Assembly (NCBI GenBank): GCA_905221605.1
Contig: CAJNDS010000615.1
Span: 1 to 64,000 of the forward strand
DNA: 64,000 nucleotides
Source: Symbiodinium natans
Lineage: Eukaryota; Sar; Dinophyceae; Suessiales; Symbiodiniaceae
Reading direction: 5' to 3'
The notes beneath the pieces were generated by a model. The model made no database searches, was not told the DNA's origin, and saw nothing but the letters and a program-made list of their open reading frames with translations. Positions within the stretch are counted from its first letter, which is position 1; each line of letters begins with the position of its first letter. The translations under genes and the position numbers were made by a program. Positions 38,601 to 48,719 of this stretch are shown here, one piece after another.

Positions 38601-41600
38601 AATCTGGGGATTAGGATTGTGACCCAAAGAGCACCTCCGCAGGGACATGAAGCGGTTGGTGGTGTGGAAAGGGCAGTGAGAACACTCAAGGAGTTGTTCA
38701 GCACGGTGAGGTTGGATCTACGAGCGCAGGGCTTTGACTTGAAAAGAAGTCCTCGAGCGTTTGAGTTTGGTCTGATTTACTGTGCTGCAATGCACAATCA
38801 CCATGCAGCTGCCTTTGATGGGAAGAAATCACCCCAGGAGTTGGTACTACAGAGATCCCTCCATGAGTGTGGATCGTCGTTGATAGGTGCTACAGTTCTG
38901 GCTGAGCTACCGGATTCGATGAAAACCACGGCGCTCTCCCGGTTTGTGGAAGCAGCCTATGTGTACCCTGAAGTTGGTGGCTTGACTCATGTTGTGAGTG
39001 CCATGGTGGATGGTTGTCCAAAACACTTTCGAGCAAAGTCCATCAAGCACATCGTTCCGTTGAAGATTGGGTTGGAGCATTGTCAACATTTGCTCAAGGA
39101 GCATGATCCATCGGATACATTGGCTCCCCCGATTCTGAAGGAGAAAGAGGATGGTGTGCCCGATCGGATTGAAGGTGAAGCGGACAAGGCCTTTGAGGGC
39201 CGAGTGTCTGAGGGACCGACCACCGACATGAGCAAAGTTGGACCTCCAGCTGCATGGGTGAAGGAACATGGTGGCACAGCGAACTGTCCTGCGTGTGGTC
39301 CAAAAAGAGGAAAAGCCAACCACAATGCTGAATGCCGAAAACGGTATGATGATTGGTTGAAAGCTCAACGACAACGGTTGGAATCGAAAGAACCAACAGA
39401 GGAAACTCCAAAAATGGACCAGAGAAGCTCAAAGGATGCGGGGGTGATGGAGTCTGGAAGTGAGCCTTCACTCCTGAAACGCCCGAAGATCACCTATGAG
39501 AGTCGACCAGATCCCAAGTTGGAGGAGAGGCAAAGCGTCCCAACACCTGCGACAGAAGTTGTGGATGTTGACATGGAGGATTTTGAGGATCCAAGTTTGC
39601 CTTACCAAGGGATTCCAGATGAGGCAATGGAACCTGGATACTTCGAAGGAGAAACTCCCGCTGAGGATGAAGCGATCCCAATGGAGGAAGAAAAACCTCA
39701 AATGGATGTGGATTCAGTTCCAAATGAGTCCAGTCGAGTTCCCCGGCGTTTAGAGAGTTTAACTTCAGATGTGAACTCAGTTCCAGATGAGTCCAATCGA
39801 GTTCCCCGGCTGATCAATCGTATTTATTTAGACCCAAGACTCGATGTGCCTCAAGGTCCTATTAAAATGGTAAGCAGTGACGAGAGTCCGAAGTTGGTAC
39901 ATGTGACCAATTCGATTCTGCTCAACAAGAATAGCACTTTCCCGGAGTCCATGAAGGTGTGTGGATCCCAAGTTTGGCTGGCAAGACCCACGAGTGTTCT
40001 GTCTGAGATAGATGGATGTCCATTAGATGTGGATAAAACAGTGGAAGGCCGGCGAACTGAGCTGCAGAGTATGACTGCTCACAAAGCAGGGAGAGTGGTT
40101 GGAGCAGACGAGGCTCAGAAGTTTGCTCGTCAGCATGGGATAAAGATCATCCCAACCCGATGGGTCATAGGCCCAAAGGTGGTGAATGGCAAGGAAGCTG
40201 TGAGAGCTCGGTGTGTGGTGCAAGACATCGCAAAGGGGAGCACAGCATCATCTTTAGGACTGAGTGCTACGACTCCTTCTTTAGAAGCGTTACGGACGCT
40301 TTTGGCCATTGCTTCGGTAGATGCTATGGATATCGCAACTTTGGATGTTAGCACTGCATTCTTGCATTCCCCCCTTCCGAAAGGATCGAAGGCGATTATC
40401 CAATTGCCCAAGGATGTTTCCGCCTGCAAGGACTATTATGTCCCGGTGTTTATGATTCTGGATCAAGCCATGAATGGTTTGAGAGTTGCCGCCAAAGCTT
40501 GGAACTTGAAGCTGGCGACAGTTGTGAAGAAAGTTGGGTTGAAGCAATGCCCAACGGAACCTTCCGTCTTCGAGGGCACTGTGAGAGGGAAAAGATTCCT
40601 CATGTTGTGCTATGTGGACGATTTGATTCTGTGTGGCACTAGAGATGCCATTCGGTTGGTGACCGACACCCTGAACGGAGAGTTGAAGATCAAGGAAACG
40701 GGTCGAATCACTTCCACTGGTGGAAAGATCACCTTTTTGGGGCGAGAGATTGAGAGACAAGGGAGTCATCTCAGGATGCGAGTGCCCCCGGCATACTTAG
40801 ATGCCCTGTTCGAGACAGAGTTCTGTAAGGACCTGAAGGTGGTTACTGCTCCTCCGGACATCGTGAAAACGGTCGAGAAGGGCAGAGCAAGTGGTTCGGA
40901 TCCTGAGTTGAGTGACACTGCAGCTGCGAGGTACAGAGCAGTACTTGGCCGGATTGCATGGTGGGGTCAGTCGAGACCTGACCTGAGTAGGTGGATGTCC
41001 ATTCTTTCGCAAGGACAGTCCAAGCCAACAGCATGCTTTGAGCAAGCATTGCGACAAGTGATTAGGTTCCTAAAGGGACAATACCATGCATGGCAGTACT
41101 TTGGCCCTGATGGGAATGTACCGGACAGTGGGCCGGCGCAGCTGGAAGTGTATGCGGATGCCAGTTGGGCACCCCAAGCGTCGTTAGGACGAAGATCTGT
41201 GTCGGGCATAGCCATCTTTTATAGAGGATGCCTGATCAAGGGAATCTCTCGAGTTCAAGGGTGTGTATCGCTGAGTTCTTGTGAAGCCGAGTTGAGAGCC
41301 ATCTTGACTGCGGTACAGGAGAGTGAGGGACTTGCGACTTTGATCGGTCAGTTGGCCGAGTCAGATGTCACGATCCGATTGCACACTGACAGTTCCTCAG
41401 CGAGAGCGGTTTTGCTAAACCGTGGGTTGAGTAGGCGAGTTCGCCACTTAGACATCGCTGTCTGCTATCTTCAGGAGCGGATACAGGAAGCTCAGACCTT
41501 GAAGGTCATTTGGTGCCCGACAGCGGGAATGATCGCTGACGTTCTTACAAAGTGCTTGAGTCAAGTGACATTCTGTCAGCACCAGCAAGCTATGGGTATA

Positions 41601-43622
41601 TACCCTGGTGAAGATGTGCAGCAGGTGTGGAGGATCTGTGGAATCCGACCAAGGGTTGGAGTTCAGGCATGCCAGTGTGCCGAGGCAACTGGATGCAGTG
41701 TGGAGCAAGTTGGATCGTTGAAAAGTGTGAAAAAGTGTGGCGAAGTTTTTGAAAATTTCCACCTTAGAAGTCCCGAAACCCTTCGTGAAGACTCTTCCCC
41801 TGAGGTTCAAGAAATGGATTTATGGTCCAACCGCAAAAGCTTTGGTTCAAGCACCACGGAAGCTAGCCCTAGCCTGGAGCCTGTACCTTTGGTGAAGGAC
41901 AGGAAAATGGCAGCTGAAGACAGCAGGAAGGGTGAGCAGGGTGCTGAGATGAAAAGCCCCTTTTGGTGTAAGGTTTGCAAATGGTTGTTCAGATCCGAGC
42001 ATGCTGCCGGGTTGAGCTGGGATGAAAGTGGCAAGCCCAAGTGCGAAAAGTGCAAACAGACTGTGACAGTCTCTGGCACGGATGCAAGCCATGCATTCCA
42101 TCTCCGAGAGGCAGAGAAGGAGCGCCGAGCTGCTGGAAAAAGGGGTGATAAAGGTGAAAGCCGAGGCTCAGGCCAAGCTGCACCGAAACCCAAGGCCATG
42201 CCGAAGGTGATTGAACGGATGGTCGACGTGTTTCCGGAGCTGGCGGATCCAGAGCCGCCGAAGTGGTTCGGTGATGTGTCATGGAGTATCTGCCGGCGCG
42301 GAACTCCAGTGGATGAGCTAGAGCTCAAGGACGTGGTAGGCACGCTATCCGACAAGGATATGTTGCGCTATCAAAGCTCATACGAGAAGCTGGTGAAGCC
42401 CATCCAGGAGGTGTGTGAGCTACAGGAGAAACCCACGAAGATCTTCGGAATCTTGGATGTCCGTGGACAGATTGGTGGCAAGGCCATCATCTGGGAGATG
42501 GCAGTGAATGAAGGAGGACTGTACATGGAAGTACCGCCGGGAACGTGTGGCCTGGCGATGTTGAGCTTCGTGAGGTACTTGAAGAGAAAAGGGATAGTCC
42601 CTGTTTTGCTTCTGGGTGAGCACCAGGACCTCGGAGTCTTGCGGATGGTGGATCTGTTGTGCATGCTACCCATTTTGGGAGCAGAGAGGATCATGGAGGA
42701 TGAAGCTGAGAGCTCGTATTATCCCCCATGGGTGTTGCGCTGGAAGAGAAGTGCAAAGGAAGGATCCTTGGTGTTTAAGGAACTGGTGGAGCGAGTGCGA
42801 GTGATTTCGATGTTGTCGTGTGATACACTTCGGATTCACGAGCCGGAGCTGAGGGAGAGACCAGTCCCCAAGTGGTCGTTTGTGGCCTACAGCCACTACA
42901 GATCCGTGATGGAGTCTGTTGCAGGATTCTTGGAGGACCTGGAGAAAAAGAAAGAGGAGATCACCGACACGCAGAGGGCGGCAAGCTGGAAGAAGGTGGT
43001 TGCGAGTGAGACTCGAAGCGGTGTTGTGTGGATCTGCAAGTGTAAGTGGCACTTGCCGACCGACTATGTGGTGAGGTTCAACTTGACGTTGCCTGCCGAC
43101 ATGTGGCAGCAAGCCTTTGGGATCATGGGTGAGAATGTTGGGAAACTCGAGAAGGAGGAAAAGGACCTGAAGCGGATCCTCAAGGCTGCAGCGGAACAGC
43201 AAGACCGAGAGTTCGAGGAAGCTGAGCGAAAGCGCAAGCGCATCGCCGACCTGTCAGCTGCCGAGGAAGAAGCTGCTAAGAGAGCAAAGCTGGAAGGCGA
43301 AGCGGTTCGCTCGCCTGTGTCAGTTGTACCATCTGAGTTGGATGCAGCAGCTATCGCGCAGATTGCTGAGCGTGTGAAGGCAAGCTTTAGTGTTGCCGAT
43401 TTGGAGCTGATGTTGGAAGAGAAGAAGAGAAAGGTTGGAGACCAGCCAACTGAGAGGCCTGCGGAGACGCCAGCTGAGCCTAGCCGATCTTCGCAGGATG
43501 TGATGATGGAAACGAGGACGGCTGAGTTGGCGGAGATGAAGGAAGCCGCCAAGGAGCGCCGCGCCAAGTTGATGGAGTCAACTGGAGCTGGCGAGAAGAA
43601 GGGCGAAGAGGATGAAGAATGA
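35625..43622 (+). CDS. Second copia Gag-Pol with long C-terminal extension
   Basis: 2665 aa from an ATG. The N-terminus is Pro/Gln-rich with long Gln runs. Helical Gag; CYVCGGKGHYARDC (about residue 525); Lys/Gly-rich spacer; protease WLIDSGASVTVI (about 697); HRMRGH and CPHC pre-integrase finger (about 869); integrase QADFCFIN, LRTDSETAVSA, GGVERAVRTL. RT has DIATLDVSTAFLHSPL and CYVDDLILC (about 1664). RNase H has VYADASWAPQ, LSSCEAELRA and WCPTAGMIADVLTK. The last 560 residues lie beyond RNase H: a zinc ribbon (FWCKVCKWLF, CEKCKQT), an unrecognised globular region (YMEVPPGTCGLAMLSF), WICKCKW, and a Glu/Lys/Arg coiled coil. No stop or frameshift, so it may be functional. Confidence 0.93.
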   Translation: MLNTSPRHTSGAHVRSPRGGRERGSSVPIMDAETRRRVDPFPGLGNPNPLWVQGLAQGSQPVYGPVPRGRTPARSPHGVATGAPQQTMGGPSFPPGLPQQAVGSPSLPPGLSTGPPQPVVTPSQTSPDVQGLTRQVRELESMMQQLVVQQQQFMQTMTSSMVQQQQQHQQWMIQQHQQQQPQQQQQVNPPLPQDGVPENMPSSSSGCQGASPVGTPAKGTQLFRMASPSPPLRPPPLEQERERDVFARSDKWLPSLPTIDFSSWKDRISEALGFLTWMEKLTSWVGLGSEVFPNELMHAVKTQEESRLKQDRLTVEQQKRSTRLMHILRQTFANHEKSSLILQTYVESESTYQQSGFVALRLLAKEFCLKSRAECLFFRSQLVNQTVKAPSIPEIIRKIEHELNKYTKLLNSLDPDVHAGGLQIQEADSVMVLLRSLPDRCRSHCLLHGDSESFEDLKRVALKFEVQQRVWSEAPGTKLQPFRDPNEGKGNEGKPKGKGKEQKGKRESSKGAGKRASSQNKKDVECYVCGGKGHYARDCWYKEGDSGKKPNSPNAKAKAKAKGDPKKKPEKGKPKGKGKGKGKTVAEVSQEGESSDYQLTGGEWNEPESEARVESVLQPLEGLLDEVRKEWIPRSTDEIDWSWEVETRVRIAELEHRISTDLSQMLPSKSVRSLMKPPMNQVKSMEKDDASKWWLIDSGASVTVIAKRYLDEFQILDRKALGPNERYSAANDTPVNVFERVRIRALLPMYEGKQYLGLTSVCVTGVVADVAHNILSTEQMVNTGWEVKFTRREISLRHEKKGVMGYGVSWAGCPWIYLQGDAGKRKKVTFGRTEVRPMDVDDGQRPMEVDQMQSVQSMTKKKQEEMELHRMRGHIPFSSECPHCRMTRGTTQHRRTKDAQDRPVALQADFCFINLVTGTFAKDQPTAPNMKVLVMTEMSTRMIGCLLVGTNADNTSSWIRYWMNAFGLDIAGSAVLLRTDSETAVSALIKRANLGIRIVTQRAPPQGHEAVGGVERAVRTLKELFSTVRLDLRAQGFDLKRSPRAFEFGLIYCAAMHNHHAAAFDGKKSPQELVLQRSLHECGSSLIGATVLAELPDSMKTTALSRFVEAAYVYPEVGGLTHVVSAMVDGCPKHFRAKSIKHIVPLKIGLEHCQHLLKEHDPSDTLAPPILKEKEDGVPDRIEGEADKAFEGRVSEGPTTDMSKVGPPAAWVKEHGGTANCPACGPKRGKANHNAECRKRYDDWLKAQRQRLESKEPTEETPKMDQRSSKDAGVMESGSEPSLLKRPKITYESRPDPKLEERQSVPTPATEVVDVDMEDFEDPSLPYQGIPDEAMEPGYFEGETPAEDEAIPMEEEKPQMDVDSVPNESSRVPRRLESLTSDVNSVPDESNRVPRLINRIYLDPRLDVPQGPIKMVSSDESPKLVHVTNSILLNKNSTFPESMKVCGSQVWLARPTSVLSEIDGCPLDVDKTVEGRRTELQSMTAHKAGRVVGADEAQKFARQHGIKIIPTRWVIGPKVVNGKEAVRARCVVQDIAKGSTASSLGLSATTPSLEALRTLLAIASVDAMDIATLDVSTAFLHSPLPKGSKAIIQLPKDVSACKDYYVPVFMILDQAMNGLRVAAKAWNLKLATVVKKVGLKQCPTEPSVFEGTVRGKRFLMLCYVDDLILCGTRDAIRLVTDTLNGELKIKETGRITSTGGKITFLGREIERQGSHLRMRVPPAYLDALFETEFCKDLKVVTAPPDIVKTVEKGRASGSDPELSDTAAARYRAVLGRIAWWGQSRPDLSRWMSILSQGQSKPTACFEQALRQVIRFLKGQYHAWQYFGPDGNVPDSGPAQLEVYADASWAPQASLGRRSVSGIAIFYRGCLIKGISRVQGCVSLSSCEAELRAILTAVQESEGLATLIGQLAESDVTIRLHTDSSSARAVLLNRGLSRRVRHLDIAVCYLQERIQEAQTLKVIWCPTAGMIADVLTKCLSQVTFCQHQQAMGIYPGEDVQQVWRICGIRPRVGVQACQCAEATGCSVEQVGSLKSVKKCGEVFENFHLRSPETLREDSSPEVQEMDLWSNRKSFGSSTTEASPSLEPVPLVKDRKMAAEDSRKGEQGAEMKSPFWCKVCKWLFRSEHAAGLSWDESGKPKCEKCKQTVTVSGTDASHAFHLREAEKERRAAGKRGDKGESRGSGQAAPKPKAMPKVIERMVDVFPELADPEPPKWFGDVSWSICRRGTPVDELELKDVVGTLSDKDMLRYQSSYEKLVKPIQEVCELQEKPTKIFGILDVRGQIGGKAIIWEMAVNEGGLYMEVPPGTCGLAMLSFVRYLKRKGIVPVLLLGEHQDLGVLRMVDLLCMLPILGAERIMEDEAESSYYPPWVLRWKRSAKEGSLVFKELVERVRVISMLSCDTLRIHEPELRERPVPKWSFVAYSHYRSVMESVAGFLEDLEKKKEEITDTQRAASWKKVVASETRSGVVWICKCKWHLPTDYVVRFNLTLPADMWQQAFGIMGENVGKLEKEEKDLKRILKAAAEQQDREFEEAERKRKRIADLSAAEEEAAKRAKLEGEAVRSPVSVVPSELDAAAIAQIAERVKASFSVADLELMLEEKKRKVGDQPTERPAETPAEPSRSSQDVMMETRTAELAEMKEAAKERRAKLMESTGAGEKKGEEDEE

Positions 43623-44697
43623 ACTGAGATGCTAAGTGATCTCAGTGGTTGGGTGGGTGAGTGAAACCCGCAGCCATTTTTTTTGGAAGCCATGGCCGCG
43701 TTGCCGCCATGGAGCGCCCGCGATTTTTCTGGTTAGTGTGAGCCCTTGTTTCAGTGCATGAGAAGTTTGCAAAGAGGAGGCAAAATGATGATGAAACTCA
43801 ACGAGGGACTCTATAGCCCCTTCTGCAAGGCGTCTGATTGCCACCTCTGAAGACGTTTTTGGCTGATGGTACGCTGGAAGAAGCGAAACTATGAAGCCAA
43901 TCTTTTCCTGAAGGATCAGCTAGCCGATGCTAGTTGGTGAGTTTGGTGACCTGGAAGATGCGAGACTGAGGAGGAGTACCACGACAAGGTCGAGTGCTGA
44001 GTGGGAAACATCTGAAGCTTGCATTAATTCGTTTTCACGTGTTTGTCACCACGAACTCTTGGATTCGTTCCAAGACAACCCTGCCCCAGTGCAGGTGGAT
44101 GCAAGTTTAATTCGTTTTTCACGTGTTTGGACAACGAACTCTTGGGTTACCAGTGATGTGGACCCAGGACAACCTGCCTGATGGTGGGATCTTGCATGAG
44201 TTTTAAGTTTGATGTCAGAGATCGACTGGTGTGTTGTTTGTTTCGTTTGGTGGCGAGTACGCACCAAGGGAATGTGGCCAGGGCATCCCCTTAGTGTTGA
44301 AGTGCCGAGCTGGGCTTGGACTTCAGATCTTTGACATGAACCCTCAGCAAAATGCGGGGGGTGGAAGATTGTGGCTGATCAGTGATGTTTTTGTCATGTT
44401 TTGGATCAGCTTGTATAGGTTTGTTTTGCTTCGGAGTGATTGGGAATCCGTGTGATCCCATCCTCGATGGTTTATGCCTCGTTGATTTCCAAGGAAATCA
44501 TACGAGTGTGTTTTTGCCCAATACGCTATTTAAAGTGAGTGTGCAGTGTGTAGGAACTTCGTTCTGAAGCTGAGTTTAAGCTCACAAGAGAGAATTCGTT
44601 TAGTTTGTGCACTTCGTGACTTTTGGCTCAAGGCTCAAGTGGCTCTGACTGTGAAAAAGAGAGAGCTGTCCGCACTTGTGTGAGAGGTCAGGGTTCG
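43623..44697 (+). other. 3' noncoding region of second copia
   Basis: No gene. It has two copies of AATTCGTTTT(T)CACGTGTTTG...CGAACTCTTGG (about 44028-44065 and 44108-44145). At 44621-44639 it has TTTTGGCTCAAG followed by a second GCTCAAG, spliced-leader-like. At 43667 CCGCAGCCATTTT resembles the 5' part of the spliced leader. Confidence 0.55.
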
Positions 44698-44740
44698 TGC
44701 TTTCAAGGGAAAAGGTACCAGAGGGACCTTCGGTTTTTCA
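44698..44740 (+). repeat. 3' LTR-like 43-bp repeat
   Basis: Pairs with 35165-35207. The following bases CGGTAGTATA do not match the 5' flank, so no TSD is visible. Confidence 0.65.
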
Positions 44741-45766
44741 CGGTAGTATACGAAGAATGTTTAAGAATATGGTTTAGGTTGAAGGACCTGGGAGCAAAGG
44801 TCAGTTTAGGGCATATGTCTGAATCTTATGTGAAATATGTTTATATACCTATATATATATATATATATAATACCAAAACAAAACATGTTCTTGCCATGTC
44901 ACAGCACTCATATCCTACACATGTACCTCCAAGCAACTAGGCAAACAAAGAAATGTCATATTTTCACACTTTTGCGCAATGGATAAGTGGTTGGAGTCAC
45001 AGTCTAGTGGACTTTGGCTCTGAAACAGTTGCGGACCTTCGTTGTCTTTGGCAGCTTTAGCTTGTTCTAAGAGCCACATAGCGGCTGTATCTTTTCTGCC
45101 TGCTTCTGCCTTCCACACCACCAGGCGCAGCCTTGGAACAAGTGCAAGGTGCCAGATAATCCATACCATCAGCCTCTTCTTGCCTTGGCTTTTAACAAGT
45201 CTTATCAAAGAAGTGGCGTTTTATCTTCCGTGCCCGATAAGCACGCGGCAGTTAAGCGGATTGCCTTACATGGCTTGGGGAGAGCGCAGCAGATGAGCGT
45301 CGACCTTCTTGCCGTTGGCCTATCATGCAGAAAGCTTGACGTCGGCGCAGACCAAGTGGCGCCCGTTCAGGCAAGAGCAGCACTGCAATGCCGGCGGAAA
45401 TTCTACACGTTGGTTGGGTTTATTTCCGGAGGGATGCACGCAGACCACACGAACATCGTGCGACTGCAGGATAAGTCCCTCGACCAGGTTGAATCTGTCA
45501 GTTGCCGGACTTGCTTCGAGCTCCGGAACCTCTCAAGGCCGAAGCATGCGTTTGGTCGATGGGCTGAGCAGGTTGTTCGACACGACCTCTGTGCCACAAG
45601 AGCAGAAGAAGAAGATGCTGAAAAGGGCGAGGAGCGAACGCGCGAGTGGCTACCGCCTCCACGCGGCTCAAGAGCCCGGATTGAGTTGACAAATGTGACC
45701 CTCCTAGTTTCCCAGTTGACACGTGATGTGCACTTGAGTTGTCTGCTATGAGTGTGAAGCATAGGC
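44741..45766. other. Flanking DNA without recognised gene
   Basis: It holds a TA microsatellite (about 44843-44870) and several short open frames on both strands. A plus frame of 200 codons at 45149-45751 and a minus frame at 45208-44915 are unrecognised; the minus one has a short Ala/Trp helical phrase (TAAMWLLEQAKAAKDN) that could be a decayed host fragment. This DNA is the left flank of the inverted-repeat element and would have continued directly into 56505 before that insertion. Confidence 0.4.
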
Positions 45767-45771
45767 ACGAG
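45767..45771. other. Target-site duplication ACGAG, left
   Basis: ACGAG directly outside the left inverted repeat; repeated at 56500-56504 outside the right one. Confidence 0.8.
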
Positions 45772-46700
45772 ATATATAAGTAAGGGGGCACTTATGGTAA
45801 CTTATTCCAAAAGCTACTAAAATGTCGCTACAGCCTTTTATGCTGCAACGTCACTACAACGTCACTACAACGTCACTACAACGTCACTACAACGTCACTA
45901 CAACGTCACTACAACGTCACTACAACGTCACTACAACGTCACTACAACGTCACTACAGTCCCTTTTTTTAGCAGCACTCCGTTGACTGCAATCGCGTTGT
46001 GACCGCGTTGTGACCGCGTTGTGACCGCGTTGTGACCGCGTTGTGACCGCAATTGCGCTGTGACGTGACCGTGTTGTGACGGTGTTGTGACTGCGTTGTG
46101 ACCGCGTTGTGACCGCGTTGTGACCGCGTTGTGACCGCAATCGCGCTGTGACGTGACCGTTGTTGTGACGGTGTTGTGACCGCGTTGCGTTGTGACCGCG
46201 TTGTGACCGCGTTGTGACCGCGTTGTGACCGCAATCGCCCTGTAACGTGACCGTGTTGTGACGGTGTTGTGACCGCGCTGTTGCGTTGTGACCGCGTTGT
46301 GACCGCGTTGTGACCGCGTTGTGACCGCGTCGTTGTGACCGCGTTGTGACCGCGTCGTTGTGACCGCGTTGTGACCGCGTTGTGACCGCAAGGTGTTGTC
46401 AAAATGGAGCGAAAAAGAATTTCGTTTATGTTTCAATAATGAGTCAAATATGAGCCAACAATGACTCAATAATGACTCAATAATGTCGCAAGAATGATTC
46501 AATAATGTTGCAATCTTTGCTCGAAGCAGAAGTAGCAGCAGTAGAAGAGCAGTTTGCAGCAGTAGGCAGACTTCGAAGAGACTCCAAAAAGACTGCAGTC
46601 TTCACCGTAAAAGATTCCATAAAGACTGAGTCTCTCACCGAGTCTCTGCAGCGAGTGCTGCTTTTGCATTATACTGCAGTTGCCACTGTTCTTTGCGGTA
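45772..46700 (+). repeat. Left terminal inverted repeat
   Basis: In order: ATATATAAGTAAGGGGGCAC, an (ACGTCACTACA)n array (about 45846-45956), a (GTTGTGACCGC)n array (about 45985-46391), an AT-rich piece with AATAATGAGTCAAATATGAG, then GCAGAAGTAGCAGCAG and AGAGACTCCAAAAAGACTGC. All of these recur inverted at 55672-56499. Confidence 0.93.
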
Positions 46701-46900
46701 GAGCAGCAGCAGTGGCAGGGCAGCAGTGACGAATGGCAGGGCAGCAGTAGTGGGTGGCAGCGCTGCAAAGGCAGTTGCGGGCAGGGCAGCAGGGCGGAGT
46801 GACAGTGCAGAGAGCAGCAGTGGCAGGGCAGCTGTGGCAAGGGTTTGATTTCGAGGTTCGCTCGGTTTGACCCCGGGGCTCAGCCGGACCCGGTTTAGCA

Positions 46901-47466
46901 TCAGCGCTGTGGATCGTCCACGTTATTCTTGGATTGAGTACAGGTTCGACGAGGAATTGGAAAACCCAGTGTCTCGTTGTGTTCTTCGTTCGCGCGCAGG
47001 AAAGCTTGAGGAGTGTAGGCAGCGATCGCCCACATGGTTCCTCGATGAGGTTCGACTTTGTGAAAGCGTTCTCGTGCATCGAAGCTGACAGCTCGATCGT
47101 GCAAGTCAACAAAGCCGTCGATTCACCTGCAGCATCTTCAATCCACACGCGACCTCCTGTGAAAGTGCCCAGAGTGATTGCATGGTTCATATGACCCTGC
47201 AGATTTTTGACATCACGGTGGAGGCCCATGTTAGGGTTGCGAAGCAGTGCGATAGACGTCCACGTTTTGTCGGGGAAGCGGTTTTTCAAGAAAGAGTTGA
47301 TGGCGAGGCAGACCGTCCGCGCCGAGAATGCTTTGGAAACGCCTACGATGCCGCCGTAACCGACCAAGCCCAGAGTGCAGTATCTTTCATAAGCTCCAGG
47401 TCCTATGGCGGATTGTTCGACCGCGATGCTTCCATTCGCTCGACCACAGGTCCAGAAGCTGCGCAA
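46901..47466 (-). pseudogene. 2OG-Fe(II) oxygenase (TET/JBP-like) remnant
   Basis: The minus frame from 47466 (non-ATG start) contains KTWTSIALLRNPNMGLHRD, then VKN and GTFTGGRVWIED. This is clearly related to the oxygenase domain of the YR element pol, including the iron-binding HxD. After the GG strand the reading continues in another frame (47104-46901) with FDARERFHKVEPHRGTMW, which has the distal His and Arg. A frameshift near 47090-47100 therefore breaks the gene. The first frame runs on into the right edge of the TIR. Confidence 0.65.
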
Positions 47467-47479
47467 GGTTTTGCTCAGA

Positions 47480-48660
47480 AGGCCGATGCATCGTGGCTTC
47501 GCACACGAAGCTGAGCTGGTCCGAGCTCCTTCTTTTTAGTTTTCTTCACCCTTTCCGCCTTCCAGCACCTCCACGCGGGCCTGAAAACCCTGGCGTATTC
47601 CCCACAGCACGCAGCACACGCAGTTGTATTCGCGAGCTTGCCGCGCAGCGCCTGGCCCACGGGCCCCGTCTCCTGCACCTCGTTGGCGATGAAGCCCAGC
47701 GTGCGCTTCTGCGAAGACCTGCTGCAGCTCCTCGAGCCCCGCGGGCTCCACGCTGTGCTTCAGCTTCTTGTTTGAGAGGTTCTGGAAGCCGTAATTCACG
47801 GTGACTTCGCCGTCGTTGGCCCCACCGCCCCGCGATTCCACGATGAGGTTCGCAGAGCTCCACGCCGCCGGCGGAGGAGGCGGAGAGCTGCCCGAGCCCG
47901 CGTTGCAGGCCACCAGGAGCCGCGCGTTGTCGGCGGCTGCGAGGTTCAGCACCTCCCCGTCACGTCCCTGCTGTTAACGGTGGAGCCGCCGGTGATGGTG
48001 AGCTCCATTTCCGGGACCTGTGTGGAGATGGCATTCGTCACGAGCCCGTGGCCGGTTCTCCAACAGCGACTTAGCGCCCCTGGACTGCACTTCCCAGTCA
48101 ACGCAAACGTGGAGGGCGGGGCATCTACACGATGTGCTGAGCAATTCACACACGATCAGGGCCCTCCTCCCCCAAACGCCCCTGAGCGCCACGCCCATCC
48201 TGGGCGCGACTTCCTGATGTTGCGGGGCCGGCACGCTGGGCATCGAGTTCGAGGCCCCAGATCGGCGTACTGCGATCAGCCCGTCCACTTCCGCGGAGGT
48301 GTAGAACGATACGAGGGCAATGGCAATCTCGTGCAGGATGGGCGCCTGAAGCCCGGTCCACCGTAGGCGCTCAGGTCGATGCCGCCCACGGCCGCAGCAA
48401 TCGCAGCATCTCTGCGGTCGTGCTATGGCGGTTTCGCTTGAATCGTAGAAGCTGCCCAGGGTGGCCAGGACCCAGGACTTGCTGGCCAGGGGTGCCAGCA
48501 GGGCGCTCACCTCCGGCTGCGTGTTCCTTATCGTGACCAACAGGTCCCAGGCCATGCCCGGGCGTTGGCGAGGTTCGTGCCGCCGGTCGTGGTGAGCGGA
48601 GCTCACCATCACAGGCGGCTCGGGAGGCGCCGTCGTCAAGGGCCCTGGATGTGCAGGGTG
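47480..48660 (-). other. GC-rich fragments, possibly captured host sequence
   Basis: Clearly more GC-rich than its surroundings. Protein-like pieces appear on the minus strand in several frames, for example LNLAAADNARLLVACNAGSG with LIVESRGGG, and LLVTIRNTQPEVSALLAP. None forms a full gene and I recognise no family. Frames break every 100-200 bp, as in a decayed captured gene. Confidence 0.45.
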
Positions 48661-48719
48661 CCGTGACCTCGGGGCGTGGAGCTCTCCACGATTTTTTTCA
48701 GTCAGGGGCCACTCATGGT

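Larger units (their letters stand above)
35165..44740 (+). mobile_element. Second Ty1/copia element, plus strand
   Basis: A 43-bp direct repeat TGCTTTCAAGGGAAAAGGTA...GGTTTTTCA occurs at 35165-35207 and 44698-44740 (40 of 43 identical). It encloses a PBS and an intact polyprotein. The repeat begins TG and ends CA but is very short for an LTR, so the true LTRs may be longer and eroded. I find no TSD. Confidence 0.75.

Noticed and set aside
43667-43690. Spliced-leader 5' part CCGCAGCCATTTT in a 3' region
   Set aside because: One mismatch and no TTGGCTCAAG after it; a chance match is likely.
44975-45020. tRNA-like phrase (GCGCAATGGATAAG)
   Set aside because: No acceptor, anticodon or T-arm pairing could be drawn.
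45149-45751. 200-codon plus ORF
   Set aside because: Non-repetitive but no motif, a competing minus frame is open, and composition gives no support.
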